A stretch of DNA of 55,505 nucleotides from Verrucomicrobiota bacterium (GTDB taxonomy: Bacteria; Verrucomicrobiota; Verrucomicrobiia; Opitutales; Opitutaceae), in contig JAUWBF010000013.1 in NCBI GenBank assembly GCA_030601755.1, forward strand, positions 1 through 55,505, given 5' to 3'. Positions 9,042-16,438 of this stretch are shown here, piece by piece. Each line of letters opens with the position of its first letter. The stretch's first letter is position 1. The position numbers and the translations under genes were made by a program. The notes below the pieces were generated by a model. The model made no database searches, was not told the DNA's origin, and was given only the letters and a program-made list of their open reading frames with translations.

Positions 9042-9373
9042 CCTGGCTCGCCATCGCACTCGACTACGCCGCGCTGCTGGCCTTTGCGCTCGGCATGGAG
9101 ATTCACCACCGCGCGATCCTGCGGCGCACGCCGTCGGCCGGTCGTCGACTCGCGTGGAAAACCGCCGGTGCCCTGTTGCTCGTGCTGGCGTTGATCGCGG
9201 CCATCGGCACGCAGGGCGTCGCGGTGGGACTCGTGTTGTGGTTCGTCGCGTGGGCCGGCGGCGGCCTCGTGCTCACGCTGCTGCTGGCCTGGAGGCCTCG
9301 GTGGTGCTGGCTGCCGGCGGTGGCGCTGATGCTGAGCGGAGTGGTTGGCGGAGTCTGCGCGGCGGGCGTGTGA
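9038..9373 (+). CDS. DUF3325-type small membrane protein
   Basis: A 111-residue protein with three hydrophobic segments (about 4-18, 42-60 and 63-84) and a last one near residue 100. The ATG overlaps the PepSY stop (ATGA). It matches DUF3325 in size, hydropathy, the HHR motif after the first helix (MEIHHRAILRRTP) and its place directly after PepSY. It closes the iron-uptake operon. Biochemical function unknown. Confidence 0.75.
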   Translation: MTWLAIALDYAALLAFALGMEIHHRAILRRTPSAGRRLAWKTAGALLLVLALIAAIGTQGVAVGLVLWFVAWAGGGLVLTLLLAWRPRWCWLPAVALMLSGVVGGVCAAGV

Positions 9374-9479
9374 CAGTTGCGACTGATTTTCACCCACAAG
9401 AAGCGGCTGATCGCCCGCTGCGCTTGTCGGATGCCCGGTCGGCCGTAGGGTGCGGTCAACCTTCAACCCATCCATCATC

Positions 9480-9680
9480 ATGAGCACCTCCACCATCGCC
9501 ATCGCCGCCAAGTGTGAAACCTGCACCTACTGGGAGGCCAAGTCCGGCAACACCGGCGAATGCCGCCGCCATGCGCCGCAAACCATCGCCTTCACCGTCG
9601 ACGACAACGTGAAGTTCGAGTCGAAGTTCCCCGCCACGCAGGCTTCCGACTGGTGCGGCGATTATGCCGCCAAAGCCTGA
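9480..9680 (+). CDS. Small four-cysteine protein
   Basis: A 66-residue soluble protein. Cysteines are spaced CETC, then GECRRHAP, then DWCGDY, which looks like one small metal site (zinc or iron). Proteins with this CxxC-W-x(n)-GECRR-x(n)-WCG pattern are widespread and uncharacterised. The start at 9480 (MSTSTIA) was preferred over an in-frame ATG ten codons upstream because the family begins close to the first CxxC. A strong terminator follows, so it is a short unit of its own or the end of the iron operon. Confidence 0.75.
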   Translation: MSTSTIAIAAKCETCTYWEAKSGNTGECRRHAPQTIAFTVDDNVKFESKFPATQASDWCGDYAAKA

Positions 9681-9727
9681 TCAAACCGCATTCCCACCGC
9701 GGATCGCCACCTCTGACGACCCGCAAT

Positions 9728-9757
9728 CAACGGAGGCTCAACCGCCTCCGTTTTTTC
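9728..9757 (+). terminator. Strong intrinsic terminator
   Basis: ACGGAGGC and GCCTCCGT form a perfect stem (loop TCAACC), extended by A-T pairs and followed by TTTTTT. It ends the four-cysteine-protein transcript. Confidence 0.85.
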
Positions 9758-9769
9758 ATGGTTTTTAGT

Positions 9770-9790
9770 TGATACTGGTTCTCAGTATCA
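9770..9790. promoter_or_regulatory. Fur-box-like operator ahead of the Fur-family operon
   Basis: TGATACTG and CAGTATCA are perfect 8-bp inverted arms around GTTCT, 21 bp in all. Size and base composition match Fur/Zur-type operators. It ends 12 bases before the GTG at 9803 and would allow the regulator at 10211 to control its own operon (inference). Confidence 0.6.
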
Positions 9791-9802
9791 TATTTCTCGG
9801 GC

Positions 9803-10189
9803 GTGCAAATCACCCACACGTTCGACCCGGTCATCGCGCCCTTGGCGGAGACGTTTCGCCGTCAGGCCGACACCCTGCTCGACCTGCGGGAGTGCGCCAT
9901 GAACAAGACCCGCCCCGGTCACTGCGTCGCGTGCTACTTCGAGTTGCAATCCGCCGCGGCCGAGCGCGCCATCGCCAAGCTTTGCCCGCTGCGCAACTGG
10001 CTGGAGTCGCACATCGAGATCGTCGCCTTTGACGGCGAACGGTGTCACCTCGAGGCGTTTCCGCTCAACCTGTTCGACGCGGGCGATCTCGAGACCTATT
10101 GCCGCCGCACCATGGCGGAGTTTCACGAGAACCGCGCCTACACCTCGCCGCGGATCAACCTCACCTTTCGCTACAAACAGGCGGCCTAA
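9803..10189 (+). CDS. Conserved-looking protein of unknown function
   Basis: A 128-residue soluble protein that I do not recognise. It begins at GTG 9803 (no Shine-Dalgarno sequence), with an alternative ATG at residue 33. A cysteine cluster (C31, then PGHCVAC) sits in the first third, followed by a pattern of alternating helices and strands. It has no signal peptide or membrane segment. It lies directly downstream of a Fur-box-like palindrome and 21 bases before a Fur-family gene, so it is probably iron- or metal-regulated and may bind metal through the cysteines; both points are inference. Confidence 0.65.
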   Translation: MQITHTFDPVIAPLAETFRRQADTLLDLRECAMNKTRPGHCVACYFELQSAAAERAIAKLCPLRNWLESHIEIVAFDGERCHLEAFPLNLFDAGDLETYCRRTMAEFHENRAYTSPRINLTFRYKQAA

Positions 10190-10210
10190 GCCCGTCCGCG
10201 CCGCACGTCC

Positions 10211-10702
10211 ATGGCGACCCGCTCCCCCGAGGCCATCGAGGCGTTCTGCCTGAGCGCGCAACGCCATTGGAGCGCACAGGGCGGCCGCCGCAGCCAGGTG
10301 CGCGACGTGCTCGCCCGCATCATCGCCGCGCAGGAGTTGCCCTTCACCGCCGAACAACTCCTCAGCGAGGCGCGTCGCTCCGACCGCGGCATCTCGCAAG
10401 CCTCCGTCTACCGCACGCTCGGCAGCCTCGTGGAGGCCGGCCTGCTCAACGAGTTCATCGGGCCCGGCCAGCTGCGGTGCTACAACCTCGTCGACACCGC
10501 CCACCCCGGCGTGAGCAACATCGTCTGCACCGACTGCCGACAGGTCGTGCCGTTGCAGGACGACTGCCTGCCGCTGCGAGAGGGCTTTCTGGCCAAGCAA
10601 CTCGGTTTCACGCCCAGCAAGATGAGCCTGCGCATCGAGGCCTCCTGCGAGGAACTCAAGCGCACCGGCACTTGCGGCCGCCGCAAGACCACCCAAGGCT
10701 GA
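10211..10702 (+). CDS. Fur-family metalloregulator with a degenerate sensing site
   Basis: A 163-residue transcription factor. The winged helix is at about residues 25-90 with recognition helix ISQASVYRTLGSLVEAGLL. The structural zinc site is intact: C106-x2-C109 and a second cysteine pair at C146 and C155. The usual HHDH-type regulatory-metal motif just before the first CxxC is missing: N103, S102 and V101 stand where Fur has His, Asp and His, leaving only H98. It may therefore sense another ligand, respond differently or use other residues. It is probably co-transcribed with the unknown gene at 9803. Whether it is Fur, Zur or PerR cannot be decided from sequence. Confidence 0.88.
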   Translation: MATRSPEAIEAFCLSAQRHWSAQGGRRSQVRDVLARIIAAQELPFTAEQLLSEARRSDRGISQASVYRTLGSLVEAGLLNEFIGPGQLRCYNLVDTAHPGVSNIVCTDCRQVVPLQDDCLPLREGFLAKQLGFTPSKMSLRIEASCEELKRTGTCGRRKTTQG

Positions 10703-10754
10703 ACACCGCGCCCACCCGTCCCCGACCTGACCTGCCACTTTCCCGACCACGACC

Positions 10755-11435
10755 ATGATTCTCGACATCCCCGACGTCCTCTCGCCCGACCAGCTCACCA
10801 AGGCCCGCTCGATCCTCGAAGCGGCCGCGTGGGTCGACGGCAAGACCACCGCCGGCCACCAAGCCGTCCACGCCAAGGACAACCTGCAGCTGCCCGTCGA
10901 CTCGCCCGCCGCGCTCGAGGTCGGCGACATGATCCTGCGCGCCCTCAGCGCCAACCCGCTCTTCACCTCGGCCGCCCTGCCCCTGCACATCCTGCCGCCC
11001 ATGTTCAACCGCTACTCCGGCGGACAACAATTCGGCACCCACGTCGACGGCTCCGTGCGCGTGATCCCCGGCACCGGCCACCGCATCCGCACCGACCTTT
11101 CATGCACGCTCTTCTTCGCCGGCCCCGACGAATACGACGGCGGCGAACTCATCATCGAGGACACCTACGGCGCCAAGTCCGTCAAACTGCCCGCCGGCCA
11201 CATGGTGCTCTACCCGTCGACCAGCCTGCACCACGTCAAACCCGTGACCCGCGGCGCGCGCCTCTGCTCGTTCTTCTGGCTGCAAAGCATGATCCGCGAG
11301 GACAGCCGCCGCTCGATCCTCTTCGACATGGACATCGCCATCCAGCGGCTAGCGGCCGAGCAGCCCACCCACGCCTCAGTGGTCCAGCTCACCGGCGTCT
11401 ACCACAACCTCCTCCGCCAGTGGGCGGAGATGTGA
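10755..11435 (+). CDS. PKHD-type Fe(II)/2-oxoglutarate dioxygenase (PiuC/YbiX family)
   Basis: A 226-residue cytoplasmic oxygenase. The iron ligands H96 and D98 (FGTHVDGS) and H159 (TSLHHVKPV) and the 2-oxoglutarate-binding R169 are all present, at the same numbers as in the YbiX/PiuC family, whose length is also about 226. LSPDQL near the start and [11 protein letters not shown] in the core are family motifs. In proteobacteria this gene stands next to siderophore receptors and is Fur-controlled; here too it sits in an iron region behind a Fur-family gene. The substrate is unknown. Confidence 0.93.
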   Translation: MILDIPDVLSPDQLTKARSILEAAAWVDGKTTAGHQAVHAKDNLQLPVDSPAALEVGDMILRALSANPLFTSAALPLHILPPMFNRYSGGQQFGTHVDGSVRVIPGTGHRIRTDLSCTLFFAGPDEYDGGELIIEDTYGAKSVKLPAGHMVLYPSTSLHHVKPVTRGARLCSFFWLQSMIREDSRRSILFDMDIAIQRLAAEQPTHASVVQLTGVYHNLLRQWAEM

Positions 11436-11456
11436 AATCCGCATGACGATTTATTG

Positions 11457-11532
11457 AACCACGGATTGCACGGATAACCACGGATTCGTCTTACGTCTCC
11501 CGCATCCGTGAATATCCGTGCAATCCGTGGTT
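11457..11532. repeat. Dispersed inverted repeat (CCACGGATTGCACGGATA type)
   Basis: Arms 11457-11485 and 11504-11532 match at 27 of 29 positions as reverse complements. Each arm also contains CACGGAT several times, so it is a repeat of a repeat. It fills the gap between the PKHD gene and the next PepSY gene. Similar ACCACGGATT sequences are common between genes in Verrucomicrobiota and Planctomycetota, as I recall; a genome count would confirm it. Confidence 0.7.
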
Positions 11533-11587
11533 AAAAGTTGAAACCCAACCGCGGTTGATACGTCCCCTTGGCCTCCAGCGCCATCAC

Positions 11588-12814
11588 ATGAAAAAGATCT
11601 TTCGCTCCGTCCTCTTCTGGATCCATCTCGCCGCCGGTCTCGTCGCCGGCGCGATCATCGCCGTCATGTCGTTCACCGGCGCAGTGCTCGCCTTCGAACA
11701 CGAGATCGTCGAATGGGCCGAGCGCGACGTGCGCCGCGTCGAGGCGCCCGCCGAGGGCGTCGCGCCCAAGCCGCTCGACGAGCTGCTCGCCGCCGTCAAG
11801 GCCTCCGCCCCCGAGGACGCCAAGCCCTCCGGTGTCACCGTCTCGCGCGACCCGCGCGACGCCGTCGCCGTCAGCTACGGCCGCGACGGCACGTATTACG
11901 TCAACCAATACACCGCCGCGGTCGTCCCGCCCTCGCCCACCCGCACCCACGATTTCATGCACCTCATGGAGGACTGGCACCGCCGCCTCGCCCTGAGCGG
12001 CGACCACCGCGAGACCGGTCGCGCCATCACCGGCGCCTGCAACGCCGCCTTCCTCGTGCTCGCGATCACGGGCCTCTACCTGTGGTGGCCGCGCCAATGG
12101 ATCGCCCGCCACCTGCGACCCGCGCTGAAATTCACCGGCGCCCACGGCAAGGCCCGCGATTGGAACTGGCACAACGTCTGGGGCTTTTGGTCGCTCGTGC
12201 CCATCATCGTCATGGCCGCCACCGGCATGGTCTTCTCCTACCCGTGGGCCAACGCCCTTGTTTACCGCGCCTTTGGCGAGGAAGCCCCGCAGCGCGGCGG
12301 CCCGCCCGGCGGCGCCGACGAGGTGCCCGCGTTCGAGCGTCCCGAGGGCGCGACCAAGCTCGGCTACGAAGCCGTCTTCCAACGCATCACCACCGACATC
12401 CCCGGCTGGACCACGATCACCCTGCGCGAGGGTCTGCCCCGCCGCCGTGGTGCCGGTCCCGGAGCCGGCGCCGGCCAGCCGCAAAACGGCCAGACCGAGA
12501 CGCGCCCCCAGCGCCACCAGGCCCAGCCCTACAGCGCAACGGTCAAGGGCGACGGCCTCGGCCCCGCCTTCGCGTCCACCAGCCTCGTCATCAACCCCTT
12601 CACCGGCGACAACCTCACCCGCGCCGACTTCGGCGACCTGAGCACCGGCCGCCAGGCGCGCTTCTGGGTCCGCCACCTGCATACCGGCTACGCCCTCGGC
12701 TGGATCGGCCAGGCCATCGCAGCCCTCGCCTGCATCGGCGGCTGCATCCTTGTTTACACCGGCTTCGCCCTCAGCTGGCGACGCTTCTTCGGCAAAAAAA
12801 CCGCCTCCGCGTAG
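11588..12814 (+). CDS. PepSY-associated transmembrane protein (third copy)
   Basis: A 408-residue inner-membrane PepSY protein. The ATG at 11588 gives the standard KKIFRSVLFWIHLAAGLVAGAIIAVMSFTG first helix. An in-frame TTG 33 bases upstream would add a non-conserved stretch running into the repeat and was rejected. Other helices are at about 148-168, 198-216 and 374-398; histidines HDFMHLMEDWHRRL and NWHNVWGFW are in the family positions. A Pro/Gly/Arg/Gln-rich low-complexity insert (about 290-320) is unusual. It is the third PepSY protein in 12 kb, differing from the others in length and loop sequence. Confidence 0.9.
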   Translation: MKKIFRSVLFWIHLAAGLVAGAIIAVMSFTGAVLAFEHEIVEWAERDVRRVEAPAEGVAPKPLDELLAAVKASAPEDAKPSGVTVSRDPRDAVAVSYGRDGTYYVNQYTAAVVPPSPTRTHDFMHLMEDWHRRLALSGDHRETGRAITGACNAAFLVLAITGLYLWWPRQWIARHLRPALKFTGAHGKARDWNWHNVWGFWSLVPIIVMAATGMVFSYPWANALVYRAFGEEAPQRGGPPGGADEVPAFERPEGATKLGYEAVFQRITTDIPGWTTITLREGLPRRRGAGPGAGAGQPQNGQTETRPQRHQAQPYSATVKGDGLGPAFASTSLVINPFTGDNLTRADFGDLSTGRQARFWVRHLHTGYALGWIGQAIAALACIGGCILVYTGFALSWRRFFGKKTASA

Positions 12815-12869
12815 GCGCGACGTCCGCATCGGACGCCCCTCCAGTCACCTCCGTGACCCGCGCTTCGCG

Positions 12870-12916
12870 GCCTTGGGGAGCCGCGCCCAGAGCGCTTGGA
12901 GCGCTTCTCCCAAGGC
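12870..12916. repeat. Nested inverted repeat after the PepSY gene
   Basis: GCCTTGGG and CCCAAGGC enclose a second inverted pair, AGCGCT-TGG-AGCGCT. It could form a cruciform or a long RNA hairpin. No T-run follows, so it is more likely a dispersed repeat than a classical terminator. Confidence 0.55.
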
Positions 12917-12937
12917 ACGGTGGAAGTCGCCCCCATG

Positions 12938-13022
12938 GCCCAACGCCCCCGTCGTGAATACCGTTGGGCACGCATCAAATCGGATGCGCCGCGCGGGCGG
13001 TTTGTCCGCGCGTTCATCACGA
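12938..13022 (+). ncRNA. Candidate structured 5' leader
   Basis: Several perfect stems crowd this stretch: GCCCAACG/CGTTGGGC (12938-12945 with 12962-12969), CGCATC/GATGCG (12971-12976 with 12983-12988, loop AAATCG), and CGCGCGG/CCGCGCG (12990-12996 with 13006-13012). TCGTGA (12952-12957) in the first loop can pair with TCACGA (13017-13022), which would make a pseudoknot or an alternative fold. It lies directly ahead of the repeat protein. No known riboswitch class is recognised. A 37-codon frame (ATG 12935 to TAA 13046) runs through it. Confidence 0.35.
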
Positions 13023-14220
13023 ACCCCCGAAGAAAACAAACGCCATAAAAACACTCCACCCGCCCAAGCTCATCGCCCTCGCCGGACTGCTCGCCTTCAT
13101 CCCGCCGCTGCACGCCCAGGTCGAGGAAGACGAATGGTATGACCCGACCGACTGGTTCAACGGCAACAACATCGAGTCCGACGACACCTACGACTACACC
13201 GACACCTGGGACTACGATTACGACAACGACTACTGGGACGGCTACACCTGGTATGACAGCGTCTATGATCGCGACTACAACACGACCATGACCCGCGTCT
13301 ATCCCTACTACTGGCAGGCCTACTACTACACCCCGGCCCGTGACAACCAGTGGAACAACGACCGGAACAACACCCGCTCCGATCGCGACAACCGGTCCTC
13401 GTCCGCCGACCGCTCCTCCGATCGCTCGCAGCGCATGACCCTGCGCGGCACCGTGCAAGGCGTGCGCGACATGCAGCTCCGCGACACCTACGGCAACACC
13501 GAGACGTTCACCATCGCCAAAGTGAAGCTCGACAACGGCAACACCTCCGTCGTCAACCTCGGGCGTCAGGCCGAGTTCCGCCGCAACGACCTGCAAAAGG
13601 GCGACCAGATCAAGGCCGTCGGCTCCCGCGGCCGCATCGCCGGACAGGACGTCTTCGTCGCCCGCCAGATCAAGGCCGACGGCCGGACGCTTTACGTCAA
13701 CGACGTGATGGTCACCGGCGACCGCTCCTCCTCGTCGTCCTCCTCGCGCAACGCCACCGGCGGCGACCGTTCGTATCGAAATGACAACTACCGCTCGTCG
13801 GACCGCGACCGCATGGACAACCGCAACCGCACCATCGGCCCCCGCAGCCAGAACCAGCCGAGCGGCAACGACTGGAACAACCGTGACAACGACCACGATC
13901 GTTCCGATTACAACCGCAACGACCGCACCACCGCCTCCAACCGGAGCAACCGCGAGTGGGACCAGACCCTGCGCGGCGAAGTCGCCAGCTTCGAACGCGT
14001 GCGCGCCGGCCAGACCCAGCACACCCTCGTGCGCATCACGCTCGATAACGGTCGTTCGGAGCTCGTCGACCTAGGCGCCAACGCCTCGCTCAGCCGGCTC
14101 GACCTCTCCTCCGGGGACCAGATTTCGGTCCGCGGACGCGACGGTCAGGTCGCCGACCGCAGCGTGCTCGTCGCGAAGCAGATCCGCGTCGACGGTCGCC
14201 TCGTCGACGCCCAGCGATGA
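12964..14220 (+). CDS. Secreted Tyr/Asp-rich protein with two tandem OB-like domains
   Basis: The longest frame (418 codons) begins at TTG 12964, but the first 27 residues (MGTHQIGCAARAV...) look untranslated. A normal signal peptide starts at codon 28 (KTLHPPKLIALAGLLAFIPPLHAQ), whose codon, at 13045, is ATA. Translation may thus begin at a rare ATA start, at the TTG, or an ATG has been lost. The mature protein has a Tyr/Trp/Asp-rich region (13132-13330) and then two homologous domains of about 80 residues: one starting LRGTVQGVRD and ending ARQIKADGRTL, the other starting LRGEVASFER and ending AKQIRVDGRLV, joined by a Ser/Arg/Asp/Asn-rich linker. The domains look like small beta-barrels of OB type (inference). 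Function unknown; probably cell-envelope or matrix. Confidence 0.75.
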   Translation: MGTHQIGCAARAVCPRVHHEPPKKTNAIKTLHPPKLIALAGLLAFIPPLHAQVEEDEWYDPTDWFNGNNIESDDTYDYTDTWDYDYDNDYWDGYTWYDSVYDRDYNTTMTRVYPYYWQAYYYTPARDNQWNNDRNNTRSDRDNRSSSADRSSDRSQRMTLRGTVQGVRDMQLRDTYGNTETFTIAKVKLDNGNTSVVNLGRQAEFRRNDLQKGDQIKAVGSRGRIAGQDVFVARQIKADGRTLYVNDVMVTGDRSSSSSSSRNATGGDRSYRNDNYRSSDRDRMDNRNRTIGPRSQNQPSGNDWNNRDNDHDRSDYNRNDRTTASNRSNREWDQTLRGEVASFERVRAGQTQHTLVRITLDNGRSELVDLGANASLSRLDLSSGDQISVRGRDGQVADRSVLVAKQIRVDGRLVDAQR

Positions 14221-14280
14221 CCGACGATGAACGCCGAGTCCCTCCGGCGCAGCCTGTCAGGCGCGCCGTTCCCTAACCCC

Positions 14281-14310
14281 CAGGCCGCGGAGACCCCGCG
14301 GCCTGTTTGG
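14281..14310 (+). terminator. Terminator-like hairpin after the repeat protein
   Basis: CAGGCCGCGG and CCGCGGCCTG form a perfect 10-bp stem with loop AGACC, followed by TTTGGTTTGG. The interrupted T-run makes it a moderate terminator. Confidence 0.6.
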
Positions 14311-14381
14311 TTTGGCACACGCGCCACTCCGTCGCGCGCCGATGATCGACAAGCCTCCGCAGCAAGGCCACCTTACGGACG

Positions 14382-15461
14382 ATGTTTACCCGACTCCGCC
14401 CCCTGCTCATCTCCGTATTGTTCAGCTCAGCCGCGTCTCTCTGGGCCGGCCTCGTTCCCGCCGACTCGCCGCACATCCGCTACAGCGGACGCATCGACGA
14501 CTCGCAGCCCGAGACCGTCGTCTTCGGCTGGTCGGGCGCGCGCGTTCGCATGGCCTTCGAGGGCGACTCCGTCGGCATGCACATGGACGCCCTGCACAAG
14601 GGCAACTGGGTCAACGTGCTCATCGACGGCCGCCGCGTCGACAAGGTCCTCATCGAGGGCAAGGACGGCCACCAACAACTCGCCACCGGCCTCGGCCCCG
14701 GCCCGCACACCGTCGAGATCGTGAAGGCCACCGAGGGCATGGTCGGCAACGTCGCCTTCAAGGGCTTCACCCTGCCCGACGACGGCAAGAGCTTGCCCTG
14801 GCACGCGACCGAGACCCGCCGCATCGAATTCATCGGCGACTCCATCACCTGCGGCTACGGCATCGAGGCCGACGGCCCGAACAACCCCTTCCTGCCCGAG
14901 ACGGAAAACTTCTCCGACAGCTACGCCGCCCACGCCATCCGCGCGCTCGGCGCGGACTACCTCATCGTCGCCCGCTCCGGCATCGGCATGCTGCGCAACT
15001 ACGGCGGCCCCGCCGAGGGCAACCCGACCGAAAATATGCCCGCCGTCTACGACCGCACGCTGTTCAAGGGCGCGTCGCCCAAGTGGGACTCGACGCGCTT
15101 CACGCCCGACGTCGTCTGCATCAATCTTTGCACCAACGATTTTAGCAAGGACGGCCCCGACCGCGCCCTCTTTGAGGAGAACTACACCACGTTCGTCCGC
15201 CGCATTCAGGCCCAGTATCCCGACGCCCGCATCGTGCTCCTGCTCGGCCCCATGACCACCAAGCCCGAGATCCGCGAAATCCTCGAACGCATCGCCGCCA
15301 ACACCGGCGACAAGATGTCGTTCTTCCAGATGTCCGGCCAAGGCAAGCACGGCTTCGGCGCCCACTACCACCCGTCGAAAAAGCAGGGCGAGATCAACGG
15401 CGCCGAGCTCGCCGCCTACCTCAGCCAGCTGATGGACTGGCCGCTCGTCGCCCGCGAGTAG
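14382..15461 (+). CDS. Secreted SGNH esterase, CE2-like (acetyl-xylan/carbohydrate esterase type)
   Basis: A 359-residue exported esterase. The signal peptide is at about residues 1-22. An N-terminal beta-sandwich (about 28-135, with RYSGRIDDSQPETVVFGWSG) precedes the SGNH hydrolase domain, the arrangement of carbohydrate esterase family 2. The catalytic serine is S154 in FIGDSITCGYG, the block-III Asn-Asp is in NLCTND, and the catalytic histidine is about H330 in HYHPS. CE2 enzymes remove acetyl groups from xylan or other polysaccharides and act in the periplasm or outside. With the nearby GH16 gene it suggests polysaccharide breakdown. The precise substrate is not determinable. Confidence 0.88.
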   Translation: MFTRLRPLLISVLFSSAASLWAGLVPADSPHIRYSGRIDDSQPETVVFGWSGARVRMAFEGDSVGMHMDALHKGNWVNVLIDGRRVDKVLIEGKDGHQQLATGLGPGPHTVEIVKATEGMVGNVAFKGFTLPDDGKSLPWHATETRRIEFIGDSITCGYGIEADGPNNPFLPETENFSDSYAAHAIRALGADYLIVARSGIGMLRNYGGPAEGNPTENMPAVYDRTLFKGASPKWDSTRFTPDVVCINLCTNDFSKDGPDRALFEENYTTFVRRIQAQYPDARIVLLLGPMTTKPEIREILERIAANTGDKMSFFQMSGQGKHGFGAHYHPSKKQGEINGAELAAYLSQLMDWPLVARE

Positions 15462-15471
15462 GCGCGCCGGC

Positions 15472-16365
15472 TCACGTCTTCACCGACTCGTCCAGCAACG
15501 CCAGAAAACGCTCCATCGCCGCCGACACGCGTCCGCCGCGATGCGCGAAGACATGGGTGAGCGGCGGCGTCCTGCCCAACGGGATCACCGCCGCCGCGCC
15601 CTCCACCACGCGCTCCAGGGACACCGGCAGCAGCGCGATGCCCGCGCCCGCCGCCACCATCACCGCCACCGCCTGCGCGCGCGGCGACTCCTGCATCACC
15701 CGCGGGCGGAAACCCGCCTGCCGGCACAGCTCGCGCAAATGCGCCGCGAACGCCGGCGCGGCCTCCGCCGACACCCCCACCAAGCCCTCGCCCGCCAGCT
15801 CCTTCAGCGCCAGCGTGCGCCGCTCCGCCAGCCGGTGCCCGCGCGGCACGAACGCCGCCAGCGGCTCGCGACTCCATGCGTGGAACCGCACTCCCGGGGC
15901 CGCTTCCGCCGGTTTCAACCCGACAAACCCGCCGTCGAGCGACCCGCCCGCCAACGCCGCCAGTTGCTCCGCCGGCGGCGCGTCCCGCATCGACAGCTGC
16001 ACCTCCGGATGCCGCTCGCGGAACACCCGCAGCACCTCCACCAACCGCGGACTCAGCACCGCGCTCACGAAGCCCAGCCGCAACCGCGACGTCTCGCCCG
16101 CCGCGTGCCGGCGCGCCGCCTCGCCCGCCCTCGTCAGGTCCGCCAGCACGTGCCGCGTGCCCTCGTGAAACAGCGCCCCCGCCTCCGTCAACGCCACCCG
16201 CCGCCCCTCGCGCTCGAAGAGCCGCGCGCCCAACTTCTCCTCCAGCTCGCGCACGTGCCGCGACAACGGCGGCTGCGACAACCTCAGCCGCCGCGCCGCC
16301 CGCGTGAACGACAACTCCTCGGCCACCGCCGTGAAACACTCCAGTTCGCGCAATGAATAATCCAT
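15472..16365 (-). CDS. LysR-family transcriptional regulator
   Basis: A 297-residue regulator with an N-terminal winged helix (MDYSLRELECFTAVAEELSFTRAARRLRLSQPPLSRHVRELEEKLG, the classic LysR helix-turn-helix) and a C-terminal substrate-binding domain (about 85-290). The ATG at 16365 was chosen because it starts exactly at the conserved DNA-binding domain; a frame starting 36 bases upstream would run into the operator region. It is divergent from ilvD with 73 bases between, so it is the likely regulator of that gene. The effector is unknown; a branched-chain amino-acid precursor would be a natural guess. Confidence 0.93.
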   Translation of the reverse strand: MDYSLRELECFTAVAEELSFTRAARRLRLSQPPLSRHVRELEEKLGARLFEREGRRVALTEAGALFHEGTRHVLADLTRAGEAARRHAAGETSRLRLGFVSAVLSPRLVEVLRVFRERHPEVQLSMRDAPPAEQLAALAGGSLDGGFVGLKPAEAAPGVRFHAWSREPLAAFVPRGHRLAERRTLALKELAGEGLVGVSAEAAPAFAAHLRELCRQAGFRPRVMQESPRAQAVAVMVAAGAGIALLPVSLERVVEGAAAVIPLGRTPPLTHVFAHRGGRVSAAMERFLALLDESVKT

Positions 16366-16417
16366 ACCGTTTTGATATCGTTTGAACCATAAAACGGTCA
16401 TTTTGTCATGACTGTTT
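16366..16417. promoter_or_regulatory. LysR operator region between the regulator and ilvD
   Basis: Three related half-sites fill the divergent gap. ACCGTTTT (16366-16373) is an exact inverted match to AAAACGGT (16391-16398). AAACGGTCAT (16392-16401) and ATGACTGTTT (16408-16417) form a 9/10 inverted repeat around TTTGTC. LysR proteins usually bind such a recognition site plus an activation site. Binding is inference from layout. Confidence 0.55.
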
Positions 16418-16438
16418 CCGCGCTATTCTCGGGGCCTC

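Noticed and set aside
11555-11587. Upstream TTG start for the third PepSY protein
   Set aside because: The added residues (MIRPLGLQRHH) run toward the dispersed repeat and are unlike the family start; ATG 11588 fits.
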